From: Pelecanus crispus
Taxonomy: Eukaryota > Chordata > Aves > Pelecaniformes > Pelecanidae
NCBI RefSeq assembly: GCF_030463565.1
Contig: NC_134646.1
Coordinates: 60,839,710-60,903,709 of the forward strand
Direction of reading: 5' to 3'
DNA: 64,000 nucleotides
Part shown: positions 23,490-38,400 of the stretch, piece after piece
How positions within the stretch are numbered: position 1 is the stretch's first letter
Layout: each line of letters opens with the position of its first letter
Translations under genes and position numbers: made by a program
The notes under the pieces: generated by a model
Seen by the model: the letters and a program-made list of their open reading frames with translations, nothing else
Databases searched by the model: none
Told to the model about the DNA's origin: nothing

Positions 23490-26400
23490 GTGAGAAATCC
23501 TGGCCACCGTCCCCTTCCCTGCAACTTTTGTTCCTTAAGGTAAACATTTCATCACGGGAAAGGAGAACTGCCAGAGAGCTGTTGCCTTGTCATAGTTGAA
23601 ATGTCTCCTTCTTGCCTGCACACCTTTATGGGAATACCGCTTCCTTGCTTTTCCGTAAAAGAGGAGGCGTCGGTTTTGTAATTCGTGACCGTACCCTTGC
23701 GAGTTCTCTCAAAGCCAGAGTCGATACATTAAACTGCTAATTTGTACGTGAAACACATCCACGGTTTTGGGGAGAGGTCTGAAGTGGAATCATAAGTAAT
23801 AATTGCAGGATACCTTACCAAAAATTTTTGTTGGTGAGCTAGAAGGTTTTTGTGGGTTCCAGCACTTTGAGCAGGCATAGTTGAGCCACGGAAACAAGTA
23901 GATCTAGTTAAGGGTATTCTTGACTGAAAAGATAGCACTGTTCACAAACAGTGAAGGTGAATTTCTAGAGTTTGTAGATGGAATTTTGAAATTTTGGTAT
24001 GATTTTGCAACTTGATATAATACATATAATTTCTTTCCTATTCGGTATAACTGGTGCTTGGCAAAGTTGCTAAATTTTCATAAGCAAAAGGGACTGTTAC
24101 AAAAGCATCTCCTCTACCTGCTTGACAGCATCCTGGGGGACTGTGAGGCTTATCTCTTTTTTTTTTAAAATCTCTTTTTCCCCTGGAAACATGAAATACT
24201 ACTGTAATACAGTAATATTATTTCTTAAGTCTATGCTGAAAACGGAGAATAAGGTTGAGCATTGATCAAATATTGGCACAACTCGTTTGTTAATACTATG
24301 GTCTTTGGACCAGAAAGTTGTCGTAACCTGGGATTTGGTCCTATGCCCAGAGTGGAGGTGTAGTAATAATTTTTTAGAGATTGGAAATATTCTCTCATCT
24401 GATGATCTGTTTCCATCACAACAGTGACCCCACAAAGACTGAAAAACAGAAATTATGGATTTGGCTAGTCAGTACATCAAAAAATGTCTTACCTATAAAT
24501 GTGGAGAGAATGTAGGCTTTGTGCTTTGCTTTCAAAGCGGCAAGGCACATGTCAGTTGTTTCTTTGAAAACAAGCCTTGTTTTCCAATTACAGTTTTGAA
24601 AAATTATTGAATGGACAAATCCAGCCTAATATTTTCAAAATTCCAGTGGAATGTTGCCAGTTATAGGAGAAGATCCTAGAGCTTTGATTGTTTGGACAGA
24701 GACCTTGAATCGAAGTCTGTGCGGAACGGGGAGGAGTGCCGTTTTGGGGTGCTTATCGAAATGGGTATTTTATTTTGTCCCAGGTGGAGAACTTGCAATG
24801 GTGAGCTTGCCATTCCTAGATAATAGGAATAATAGAATTTCAAAGTCATGCATATATATGTTTTGCTGAATTCACATGTGTGTGTTGGACATAATTTTCA
24901 CACTAAGAGCGGATTTTTCTCCCCCCCCCCCCCCCCCCCCCATCACTTTTTTATGAACTCCTGTTAAGGAATTCAGATGACCTCAAGACTCTAGACTAGC
25001 TTTAAATGGGAACAAATAGTTTGCTAGTGGACCTATCATCACTGAAACAGCAGAGGAAGATTTGTCTTACTGGTTCTGCTTAATCTGAGTTTGAGGAATA
25101 TTTTTGGTCAGATATTGGCTTTATTGAAGCATAAAGAAAATTGGAAGTACTGCACACTTTGGAACTAAACCAACAAGTCTTTTTTCCCTTATGATTTTGT
25201 GTAGACACATATATAATCTTAATGAAATCCAAATCTTTATATCAACTTGATTTATAAAACCAAATTAATTTTAGTGTGTGGAATATTATGATGATGCAGT
25301 GCTTGGGATGGAAACGCTGGAAAAAGTTTTGTTCAATTAAAAGATAACTTTCCACAACTTTAAATATGACTTTAGTATTAAAAGCCAGCTTTAGCAGAAT
25401 GTAGAAATTCAGGCATGAATCAGTCCTTGAAACTGTAGGTTTTTTGCCGCCTTCTTGGCCATGCGTGACCTAAAGATGCTCTGTGTGTCTCTTACAGAAG
25501 ATGCATGTGTAACTTGGTGTTTTGGCCATCAGGCTTTGGGTCAGTTCTTGCAAATTTTTGTTCTTTTAGCTTATTGAAGTCATGGTCAACTTAACTGGTT
25601 AAAAATTTGTGTCCTTATTAGCAACTTTTCTGATACCACATCTGTATTTTTGTGTCCAGACCTCTTCTTGTAATGAAGGCTTTTCTTATTATTGGAACTT
25701 GAGACATTCTGGGCACCTGTCCCAGAGTGCCTGAGCAGCAGCTTTTGTGCCAAGGACTTTAAAAAGAATGTTTTTCTATCCTTTCCCTCCTTCTGCTTGG
25801 GGTTGTGGGTAATAAAATGTAGGCCAGATTCATTTACAGTGTTTTGATATATTTGCATGATAACATTAGCACTGTCCTGAAAATGGAAGTATTCAGAATT
25901 TTAAAATCAACATGTACCTTCTGATCGATGTAGAAAGGAAAAGCCTCTGGACTGCCTATGTATGATGAATGAAACACCAGTTCAGGTGTTTAATGGAGTC
26001 AAAGGTGGTTTCTGGTGTGTTAGATTACATTGAAGGGTCGGTGCCTTCTTGGAGTGGGACAGTATGTGGTGTATAATTTCAGCTATTGAAGAAGTGATTT
26101 TTAACTGTGGTGTGGCTGGGGACAAGTGTCTGTTTAATAGATCCAACTAAGTTTAACCAAACTAGGCAGCTAGCATGTAGCAGAAAGTTGAGGCTTACTG
26201 TACTTTGACTACAAAATGATTTCTTTTTTTTTTTGCTAATGTTCGTCTTTATAGTGCAACTGTTCAAGTTTTATAGTGATTGGTTTCAGGGCTGTAAGTC
26301 AATTTAGTAAGCTTGTCACTTTAGCTTCTTGATGTAGTAAGGCTTGTGGGGAGATGTGATAACTTTTATTTAACCAAGCGATAGAAGCAGAAAAGAACAA

Positions 26401-29400
26401 GCAATTCTAAGGCACCCAAGTAGTCCTTCAGTTCCAAAATCAAGCCAGCAACTAAATACAACTTGAGAACAATTGTATTAGCAATACTATATTTCTTCCC
26501 GTACGATAGTTGAAGGTTGAAAGAAGTTTTAGAAACTCGGCATTTGCTTTGCTGCAAAGCTTCTCTATGACTATTGAAATTGTTTCAAAATTGGTTGCAT
26601 TTTACTGCCTTGTCAAACTCCAGACTTGTATATTGTTGTCACTAAACTATTAAATCTCTCATATAACTTTCTTTGGTCACGAGAGAGTATTCTGATGTCA
26701 TTTATATATAACCTTGTCATCATTATGAATAAGATTAATAGTAGTGTGCTTAATTGTCAGATATACTAAAAATAGCCCCATCAATCCAAAATGCATAGAG
26801 TTTCTCAGAGACCGACTTAAACAGCCTTTGTAGGCAAAGCCAGAACTGCCACTGAAAGAAGCGGCTCTCTGCTGCTTGTCCCAACCTGTGTTCTCTACCC
26901 TCTCTACAAGCATGTTGTTTTGCCGCATGCCAAAATGGATGGGTGAACAGATCTGGGCTAAAACTTATGAGTTAAATAAAAAAACAAACCTGTGTTAATT
27001 TTAGCCTGAATCATTTTCTTGCCTGATTTATCGTGAGAGCTCACAAATGCTTGTGCTGGCATAGGGGAAAAAGCAACTTCTTTCTGTGGCAGTCCTGCCT
27101 TAGAGCATTGGAGGAACTTCAGAGTTGATTTGAATGTGAAAGTTTGCAAATGTTATCTTTTGAGATAGTTTTGCAGAAACAATGCAAAAGTGCCCACCTC
27201 TATCTCACCTGCTAGATTTTTTTTAAGTAAAAGAGGTAAATACGATGATCAATTCGGATATAGCTTTGTACCAATAATTACACAGTTTGGTAAAGCGTAT
27301 GACAAGTCTGTAGAAAAAAGGAAAATATTTATAGTGCAGTGGTTTATTTTACCTATAGATATTAGTGTAAACAACGCTAATTCATAAAATCTGTAAAAAG
27401 CACATTTAATCAGACACTAAAGATACAAAAGTACAAAAAAAAAAAAGGAAATTTCTGAAACCTTCCAAAGGAAAAGGAGTGATAAATTAGTTTCACATTT
27501 TTAACAAAGGTTTAAGGCAGTGTAAAACCTATCTTTGTGAAATTTAGAGTTTTATAGGTTAGAATTTATTGAGTGTAATGTAGTTGTTCTTTATCATAGC
27601 TGGGCTTAGTATTCTGTTTACGGGGGGGGGGGGGGTTGGCAAAATGTTGTTTGGTTTTGGGGAGCGATTTTCCTTTTATTTTTCAATCAAGTAGTCTCCT
27701 TGCTTTTCCCATGGTGACAGCCTGGCAAGGCATTTTCTGTGAAAGTTTCTTTTGATTTCCACCCCCTTCTCAGTTCTCCCCCTGCCACCCCACCCCAAGG
27801 CCTAGCTTGGGATCCTCTGGAGAGGTTAGCACTCCTAGTGTGCCTTGAAATCTTCCTTATCTTGTCCCATGGCATTTCTTAATTATCTGATGTGTATTTG
27901 TGCCAGAGTGAAACAAACACTCCCTCTCCTTCTTCCCATTGTCTTTCTGCATGTGATTAGATGTTGGCCTCTTTGTAGTTGGGCCTGTTGCGTCTTTATC
28001 TTTGGAACATTATCCTCATATCACTAGAAATAGTTAATGCTAATAATTTATCATATTATGCACAGGTGTTTTTTTAGGCATCTGTTACATAATGTTAAAA
28101 TTGAGAAAGGTTGATTTTTTGCTACTTAAATGTTTTGAAGTAGGCTGGAGGTATGTGAGAGGAAAAAAAAAAAAAAAACCTTGCTCTTTACTCACCCTGA
28201 TATCTCTGCATAAGTTAATGGCCACTCTCTGAGATTGTGTAGTTGGACCTTTGATCTAACCTGGCTATGCTTAGGTAGTTATTTTGAAGGAAACTAAAAA
28301 ATATAAATTAGAGTATCATATGGGAGAAGAAAATCTATTTTGTGTTGTGTCAAACACTAGAATTTGGTATGCTTGAGGGGAAGAGGCATACATATTAAGT
28401 ACGTTGGATAGTATTAGTTAATAAATACTATTTGCTGGCAAGACTTAGATGACATGGGTATTTTCGTGGCTTAGACCTCCAACTTGCATGTACTTACATG
28501 CTTACATGTAAGAATTATAAGTAGTTTTGTGGAGTTTTTCATATAGCTAGGTTACAGAAATGTTCCTCAGTTAATTATTCTAACAATTTTAAAACTTCCA
28601 TTAATTGTATTTGACTGCAGTTTGCAACGTTCTTGAACTATTGCTGGCCACATAAGCCTAAAGCCAAATTTCTAATTTGATTTTGCTTATAGTTTAATCT
28701 TTTTAATTAGTTTGACTCTTGTAACAATCAAGTTTTTCATTAACTAGGACAGGCCACTAGTCAGAAAAGAAGAAATCTTGTTCTGATTTTTTTTTTTCCA
28801 ATGGAATATTAGCTGTTTGCTTTGCAAATGTCCCAATTTAATCAATCCTTAGAGAAATGGACCATGTAGGCTCACCCAGTTCATCCAGATGTTACTTAAT
28901 TTCAAATTGATTGATGGTGAGACCCTTTGGGTTTGTATCTGATAATTTTCTTTTCTTACAAGTGCATCACTAATTAATGGCAATTTCACATGTACAATGT
29001 TATTCTAATGGTTTCCTGGCAACAAGAAGATAAATATATTGTGAAAGAAAAGAAGCCCAAATTTGAAAGGGGGGAAAAATAGAGGTTGCTGAATTAGGAA
29101 TGATAACTTCTGATGATTGACCACCAAAATGGACAGACTAGTTGAGAAGTCCTTATGCTGTCATTTATTCTATTATAAACCTCAAAGATTTACTAATTTT
29201 AGTCCTGTGCTAATGCTTTTTTTGTGAGGTGAGGACATGATGTTAATCACAGTTTAAAAAATGGGCAACTGAAGAGCTACTGAAAGGAAAAAGAAACAAA
29301 CCCAAACACAAGAAAGACAAGCTGGCTTCATATGCCTGATTTGGCATTTCTAAAATGTGAGTTCTGAAGTGACTGTGCATTTTGTTGCACTTTACATGTT

Positions 29401-32400
29401 CAGACCACAAGTTCCTTTGATTTCAGTTACATTTCTGAGTGCCTAGCACTTCTGTAAACCAGGCCTCATCATCTCTGCTTCTTAAGAACCCAGAAAATGA
29501 CAAATGTTTTCTGTGAAAACTTTTGTTACAGGCTGTTTAACAAGCATTGTATAGAAACTTTGTAATAGGTGGGAAGGGAAGCTAGCATGCAAGTCTTCAG
29601 GCAGGCTTAACTGTTTTAAAACATGGCACAGAATATTCCTTTCTTGCAATATTTTCCTTAAGTTATAGTCTTCCAGCTTCAATAAATAAGAAAGGTGGCC
29701 TTTGGGCAATACGCTCCTCTACCAAACAAGCTTGATTAACTCCAGAGCAAGTTCTTTCTGTGGACTGAACAAAGTAATGGGTTCAAGTTTTTGGTTGGGG
29801 TTTAAGGGAAAAAAAAAAAAAAAGAGAGAGAGAGAAAGGTATGTAATCACCAAATACTGTATTAACATTAGGATTGAGGAGACTGACTAGAGGTTTGGGA
29901 AGTAGAGGATTGTTTACCTTGGAAAAGAGATGAATAAGGGTTGTTGTGATAAAAGTACACAAAACAATGAATGACAGTAAATTAGGAATTTCTTGGTTTG
30001 CCCCCCTCTCCTGAAGAAAGAGCATTCATTGGAACTGAAACTTAAAAAAATTGTTGAAGGTTGAATACTTCTTAGGGTTATACTGGAAGGTTGCAGCAGA
30101 GCAGAGCTGAACTGATGTTGTATTTAGTGTAAGTGACATGCTCTAATCATATAAATCACTTACTTTAGGTGGGTGTGCCTGTCGGTATGTATTTTTATGG
30201 TATAATGTGTGAGACTTCTTGTGTATTCAAATACTTTAAATAAAGTTTGGATACAAAATCCTTGACATATCACTGCATTCTTATGAGGAGTTTGTATGTG
30301 TAAGTTTGCAAACAGCAGGAGCCTTAGCTATGCTCAAAGACTCATAAATGAAGTGTTAATCTCACAACAGCGCTATGAAGTGAAAGAAAAATTGTCCCTT
30401 GGTTTGCAGACAGTAATAGGGAGATGATTGATAGGAAGGGAAATCAAACATCATCTGAGGTTACTTTTCTTCCTTGTCTACTTGAATCAATTCAGATTAT
30501 TTTTGTCTGCTTAATGCCTATGTGCATCTTTTGCTACCAAAAAGAAAACCAACAGACAAAATAATTAGCAGATCATTCATTCACAGTACATATTATAGCC
30601 ATTTTGGTAGTTAAAGAAACCAAACTTTTGTCTAGTCCCCAATCTATGTTAAACATTCTTCATATATGAAATTTTTCCACACTGCAATATCTTCTTAATC
30701 AACGTTGTTACCTGGAAATCTAAAACACATGCTTATTATTGGTGTCACTCAAAGCAATGTGTGTTTGCTGGCTCTGCAGCTGCAGCAAACTAATGAACTG
30801 TATTCCCACTGCTGTGCTGACATCAGAATTTGGCTGTTGCAAAGATGTCTTAAGCATGATGAAGTACTGTTAAAGGTAAACAAAGATAAAATTGGCACAA
30901 AGTATGTTCTTGCTTAGAAAGGAAGGTTGAAAACTTCGTGGTAACTAGATAGCATGGGATAAACGTGTGTTTTATTTATGTGAGACAGATGATACGTACT
31001 TATCTGATGGAGATGTCAGAGCTTGCAGTGTTAGGATCAGTTTTGCAGCCACAGTGGGGGGAAAAAAATCCATTGAAATTTAGTGTGAAGACTGGTCAGC
31101 CTTTTTAATGTCTTAGTTATTCTCAAGTGAGTTCCTATTTCTTTCTAGATGTTCAGTAATATTACCTAATCTTAATGGTACTCTATTGTCTCCTATGAAT
31201 ATAGCCTGTCACCTTTTGCTGGAACACTGTTTGGTGTAGTCAGCAATTTTAGGCCTTATATTATGTTTTTAGTGTTGTATTTTAATACCTTATGGTAGAA
31301 ATTAAGACATCTATCTCCAGGAGATTTGTCAAAACTTTCCAAACTGTTGAAGCAGAGAAGAAGTTTTGTACTGGCAAAATATATTCATAAGCATTAGAGA
31401 CACATGTCTTTTCTATTTACAATAATTTTTTTGAACTGATACAGACAGTGAACATGAAAGAGAAGGAGAAAGAACATTTTAAAATGAGTTTGGAGAAATC
31501 AAATATTTCTAGAGTCTTCCCCCAGCCCCTTCTTTGCTGGCTATAGTGCCTGAAAAATGCACACACTTAAAAAAAGTAGTAGTTATGTTAGTGTTTAGTA
31601 GCATTAGCATTTGCTTGCAGTCACTGAAGAATTCCCTTTTCCTCTGCAATTGTAGTCTCTGTCTGTCTTATGGCTTTCTATGGAAATAACCTGATTGACC
31701 ATCAGGGAATAGTTTTAGATCTGCAGGAGATCTGCATGTTTACAGTATTTTTTTTTTTTTTTAAATATTGTCTAACTACTGATCTTTGAACTATTTTTAT
31801 CACTGCATTTAACATGAAGGACCATCAAAAGACCAACTTCAAATTTGTACTTATTATGAAAATCTTGTTCCTGTAGTTTTAAGTGCCCGAGAATTAGTCT
31901 CTCAAAAATTGAAAAGAAACATATTTGTGTTTTTCAGTTTACTTTGTATATGCAATAGTGCTTTGTCTGGACAAATGTTTTTAGCTTGCTTTTCTAATGG
32001 AATAAGGTTTTAGACTGATCAGCCAGTCTAATTTCTTTGTTACTGATCTTCCCTGAAGTTGCATTAGTTCAAAACTTGCTGGCAGTTGGGCAAAGGTTTT
32101 GGAGATGCAAAATTTGTCTAATTGGTGCTGAGCAGAATAGAGACATCCAAATTCTGTTTAGACAAAGGAAAACGGACCAGCACTGTTAAACATTTCAGAA
32201 GGTAGCAGTCTGTGTGCTAGCTGGAATAAAAGCAACTAATTCCCACACGTATGTTTCAAATGTTGTAGGGGGTGTGCTGCTCCCTCCCCAGCTCTCCAGG
32301 CACGGCACCCAGAGGGGAGTGGGCAGGGGGTGCAGGGGGATGAGAGTGAGGGATGCAGAAGGGAGTGAGTTGGCAGCCCTCTTGGGTTGAGTGATGAGGA

Positions 32401-35400
32401 ACAGATCTGTTGGAAACCAGCCATCGTTAATTTTGCTGCTTATGATAAAACTCATTTCATATAGCAGCAGTAAAGGAGATAAACAGCTAAAATAAAGCAC
32501 AAAAACTTTTTAATACTCTCTTAACCCACAAACTGGTAGAGGGCTGTGCATGGTATTTGAAAATATTACTAATTTTTAACTTAAAGTGGTGTTTTCTAAC
32601 AACTAAAAATGATACCTGCGTTCTTTGATCATCTTAATAGCATATCACATAAGCAATTTTCATTACAGAAAGGGTAAAGCAAAAGTGAAAAAAAACCCAC
32701 TCAAAAGTAGCTAAAAATCTCAAAAGACGATTGCTAAGTTCTTTAGTTTTCTTACATAATTTGTTTTTTCTGTTGCTGCTGAGAATCGTGATGGTGGTGC
32801 AAATGCTGAAGTAAAATGTGTGCAGTGAGAGTAGAGTTGAACTCTACTCAGTTAAACTGATGTCTTTACTTCTGCCACCAATTTAATGAAAGGAAAATGC
32901 TGTTGGATGTTTCCTCTTAAAATTTTTCCTCTACCTTCGGGTAGAGTAGTCATAGTAGGGTAAATCCTGTTATTTTAATATAATTTTGTGTTTTAACTGT
33001 GTTGTTCTTCTGTTACTATTTGAAAATACATGCATGTACTTAATTATCCAAAATGTAGTAATGGTTCTCCATAATAAACTCATTATTGATGTTTAATCAA
33101 ACCAGAGTAATAATTTAGTAGGGAATTATTTGAAGTTAAATTTTGAAGAATATAAAAATTTTTCTGTTCTGGTGATTTAAAAGAGTGAAACCTGATACTC
33201 AGTCACTTGACTCCCGCTGACTGCAGTGCCCTTCGTGGGTTTTAGTCCTGATGTCCTAGTCAGTTAGAAAGGATACAGTTTTTCTTTAAAAACTTCATTT
33301 ACATGAAACAGTAAAGAGGAATCATTCAGAAATTATGCCCCTTTGTTCACGCAATGGTGCAATGTATTGTAGGGTGAGTGAAGGGAAGTTTAATTCTTAA
33401 GCTGTTGCAGTAATAAGAATGAAGTAAAGCAACCTCAATACTTACTTTTTGATGGTAGGAACAGAATTCAGCATTCTGAGGGAAGGTGGAAAAGGTTACC
33501 CTGTATGTTTGGTTTTTGACAGGTGGTTCTCAGCACTGAATTGCTGCGGAGTTAACATTCATTCACTTACAAAGCGAAACAAAGAAATGCAAGCAACTTT
33601 AAAGCTTTTTGCTGAAAATACATGTTTATTTAAATAGCTTAGTCAGTCACCCCTTGTAAATGTAGTTGGCATGTCTCACTATTTCTGAAAAACTTATAAT
33701 CCATCCCTTCTCTAAAGCTCTCACTTCTGCTATTGCCAGTAAAATTCCAGTGGCAAGAAAAGCAGCACTATTTTTGCTTGTGTGAAGTCAGTAAATGAAG
33801 GTCTAGGAGTTGCATTTGTGAGCCGTTAGTGGCATTTTTTCTGAGAAAATATATGTAGAATATGAAAGTAGGCATAACTCTGCAGCCTAAAGGAAACTGG
33901 GAAACCTGGAAATAAGGTTTCAGCTTTGTCCGAGTTGGAACTGGTAGTCTAGACTGCTGTAAAATCATGAGAATTTTGCTTTAGGAAATGGAAGGGTTCA
34001 CGAAGTACTAAAACTACATCTTTGTAGAACATAATACGTATTGGTACAACTGGAAGTAGGTCGGTAGAAAACCTAATAAGTTGTTAAAAAAAATCTCTTT
34101 GAACTGGGAGTGAAAACCAAGTTAAAGGCTATGTTTCTAAACCTCAGCTGGGAAAGCGCGGGTGGCCTGTAATGTTTTCCAAAGTTACGCTCTTTCAGTC
34201 CTAGCCTTTGTTTCCCTTTAAAGGCTAAAACACCTTCAGTCAGATCACAAAGTAAAAAGGCTGCCATTTAATTTTGTTTCATTTTGACATCTTTGCCTAT
34301 TGTTCTTAGTTTAGGTTCTTGTGCAAACCGGAGCATTCTGACTGCGTTGGATTTGTTATGTAGATTAAAGCATAGTCATCCTAGAGCTGCTGCTCTGTGT
34401 GCCACGCCATTTCTGATGCTAAAATTGGTTTCTGATACCCATATACATCTGTGAGGATGGAGTTCTCCACTACATTTTGTCTAGCCATGAAGCTGGTTTG
34501 AGAGACATCTTCAGGGACTCTATTACACTGTCTCTGCCTCCTGAAAAATTGTACTGTGGAGCTGTGCCCAAATTCACACTGTCTTGAGACTCTTCAGAGC
34601 CACTCCGACTTCAGCCTGTATGTGGGCTGTGATAAGTTTAAGTTTCTGTATACTATCTGATTTAACGCCTGTCAACACTTTGCTTAAAAGCCTGGCATCA
34701 TGCAATATCCCCATAAAATTAATTTTGAAATGAGCTGTTCACCTCAAAATTTTATAAATGAGGCAAATATTAATTGCTAGCATTTTTAGAGGATTTCTTG
34801 AGGGTTTTCCTGCTGCTTTTCGTCATCTTTATCAATCTTCTGCTCAAAAACAAAACTATGGACAAAACCAATTTCATCAGGAAGGTGAAAAGGTGGAAGG
34901 GTAAGTAATGACAGGTTAGTTCTGCAGAGTATTGCGAGTCAGCTTAGTAATCTGAGCTGACCTGCATAGTGGGTATTTTAACATAGTCAAAAGCAAGTTA
35001 GTTTATCTAAAAATAAAAAAATGCAAGTCCTCTTTACAGAGTGCTAGAATGGTGTTTTGGAAGCTTGTCATCCTGACACTGTTGTACCTGACTACTTTGA
35101 GTACTCTTAAGTTGACGCTGCTGCTGAAGGAAACAGTTACTCATCTTTACCACTGCTGCCATTGCTGTTCAGGGAGAAAAACGATTCAAAGTCACTTGCC
35201 TTATTTGAGTCAGCAGCACTCTCAAAGTTGTAGACACAAATCAAGTTTGTGAAGAGTAAGAGGAGAAAAGGAAAAAAATAGAAGTACATACTGACTTGTA
35301 GGCAAGGAGGGGGGAAGTAGCATAGTTGGAAAGGACGGAGTTGCTACACCAGTAGCTGGAGGATTGCCCTGAATCAAACCCTGGTGTGCTTCACTCTGCT

Positions 35401-38400
35401 GGAATGTGTGGAAGCACAAACACCAAAGCCAGCACTTTGAGACAGTGAAGTACTCTTGCTTGTATGGGGGCCGTCCTTTTCCACACACCAACCCAGGTGT
35501 GTCTGTGGTCTGCAGGATACTGGGTTGTGGAAGTGATCCTATTCAAAAATGCTGTTTTTTCTTTTTTCCCCCCAGGTTAGTTTTTGTTTGGATCAGTGTG
35601 ACTTAGGCAGTCATTTACTACACAAGGGGGTCCTGCTTGTGCTGGCAGAAGCTTTATGACAGTCTTGGGGTGGCAGAACTGTTACTTGCAGTGACAGCTT
35701 AATTTGGAACACTGTGTTCATTGGGTTTGACCTTACTAAATCAAGTCAAAGATTCATTAAACTGCACCCTAAGATTGGGCTGAAGCAGTCCCACCTTCCC
35801 CTGTGCATTTGTACAGCCATGTAGTGAGCCGGTTCAAGAAGGAGATCTATCTGAAAAGTAACCTGGCCAGAAAAAGGGATTTTTCAGTAGTGTCACTCAT
35901 CAGTCACATGCATTTTGGAGCAACGGAGGGACAGGGCTGACCAATTTGGGTTGACTCGCACTGCTGTAAAACTGCACCCTAAGAAATTCTACAGACATCC
36001 CCCATCCTCCCAATTTGGTGAGGCAGTAGCTGTATACAAAATGAAGTGTGTCTCTTGTTTGGACAGCTGCAAGTGTAAGTGCAGTGAATAATGTGCTACT
36101 CTTCTATGTCTTAAAAAGAGACTAAGATACAGGAGAATGTTCTCTGGTTAGAAACAATTGAAATCAGTGCCGTGTTTATACGCGAATGCATGGATTGTGC
36201 TGGTGCCGCTAATTTACAACTAACGTGAATGCTGTGGAATCCATGATGAATTTTCTAATGTTTTAGCTGACTGGCTGTTGTAATATATCATACCATTCAT
36301 ACTAATACATGACTACTTTCAAAATAAATTGATTTGATATTGGAATTCAGAATTGGTGTGGTAATACTTAGTGAGGGGTACTTACATACACTTCACCTTT
36401 CCCTAGGAATGTTTGGTTTCCTCTTTTTTCCCCCTTAGTGTCTTTCCCATTTGTACAAAAGAAAGAACTTGAGCTTTCAGTGTTTTTCAGGCCTCCCTAA
36501 GCCCGATGGCTCACAGTTCTGTACCAGTATTACGATTATGAGATGTGGTCTTTGATGTTTAGACTGGTCTTTTCCTGTTCTGCAGTCCAAACTGCCGAGT
36601 CTTGTGTTGTGACTTGAACTAGAGTAGGCGGTGCAGGCCAGTGCTTGCAAACAGATTTGTCTTCATGCCAGCTCTCATTCTTCCCCCCGCCTGCTGTAGT
36701 TGATTGTTCTTTAAACAAAGACTTGCACTAACTTACAGGATGTATATCTGTCTGTAGGGGAATATGTATGTGCATACATACACATATACAGAAATGACTT
36801 TTTTCTTTCCAGATAATCTCACATACAAAAAAAAATTCTGCTACCCAGCAGATAGGCACCATAAATAACTTTCTTCCCCCCAAGCATGAACTGATAAAAT
36901 GCAAGTAGTAGAATCTTTTTTTGTGACATCCCAAAGCCAGCATTATTAACACACCACAGGGCTCATAGCAGGGACAGACCATGAGTTTACTGTTGCACAT
37001 GAAGTTCTTCCAGAATTATTCATAGAAAGTGAAAACCTTTCTTCTTTAAATGTCACTTATTTAACTCATATTTCTTACACTTCAGGGCCTGAGAGTTGTG
37101 CAGAATATATTGTTAAGGACTCCTTGATAGGCCAAAAATCTGGCTGCTGTTGAAAAATATTTGAACATAATTTTGTTTATTCTTTGAAGAGACAGCGTTT
37201 ACAAAGAGCTTGCACTTTTGTGGTGGTGTATGCATTGAAATTCTGTAGTTGCCAAACTTTAGCCAGCCTGAGAACTGCATTTGCCCGCTTTTCTAGTAGT
37301 AATTTTTTTTGTATATGGAAACTTCTATGAAAATAGCTGAATGGGAATGTTGCCAGAAACTGTTGGATGAACTTGTATGGGTAATTTTGATTATACTAAT
37401 CCTCATTTTGAAATAATTTGATTTCATCTCATGTTATTGAGTGGGTTTGTGGCTTGTTGTTTTTAGTTGTTTCATTTTGTATTATTATTAAAGCAAATCT
37501 TTATTTGTAATCTTTGATTCAGAAAGCTTCAAAATAATGCATAAGAAATGAGTGTGTGCGTATGCTTTGCACATATTCACCAATCAGTAGTATATTGGGA
37601 TTCCTGGGGTTCAAGTTTTTGTTTGTAAATAAATTCTGGAGACCTTAAGTGAGCCTTGATTCAAAATCTCTAATTACCTTTCAAGTCTTCAATGATACGT
37701 GAAAAAAATTGTAACTAACTGAAACCATTCTTGGCCAATGGATCAAATGTTCAGAGGCTTGACCAACACAAAGAAACTTGGGTACATTGATTCTAGATAA
37801 TAAGCATGTTGCAAAGGGAAGCCAAATGGAGGCTAATATCAATTTTACTATAAACTGACTTTGTGCTGTCTTAATTCAGACCAGAATGCATGCAAAACTG
37901 TCATACTGAAAATGAAGGGGGAAGATGCTCTGCTTTTCCCAGGCTTCTCTGAGATTGCTGACTAGGAGATGCTGCTTTCTCACCCAAGAGGAGTGATAAG
38001 CATACAGGATACAAAATGCTTAAGTTGGAAGAGTATATTCAGTGATGGAAAATGACTTTTCTACCACTTGGCCTCTCAATACTTGACTCTCACAAGAATC
38101 GGCTGTCTTCTGAAGTCCTGCTTTTGACATCTGAAAGCAGCTCCTAAGCTAATTCAAAACAAATGTTACAGACATAGTGTCAACCACGTGCAGATGGCTG
38201 CTACCCTGATTTGTATGTTACCCCACGATTTTACCACTATCAAGATAACCCTGTGTGTTTGCAGTCAGAGCTCTGGCAAAAGACACCTGCTTAAAGTTAA
38301 AGCTGAGCAAGGCAGTGGTTTCAGCTGGGCATCAGGAAGTATTTTTCTCCATCCTTTAGTTTCCTGTGCTGGATGTTTCCCTTTAGTACTTACTTCTTTT

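Noticed and set aside
35828..35840. GGTTCAAG-like tRNA B-box
   Set aside because: No A-box at the right distance and no cloverleaf can be drawn; not a tRNA gene.
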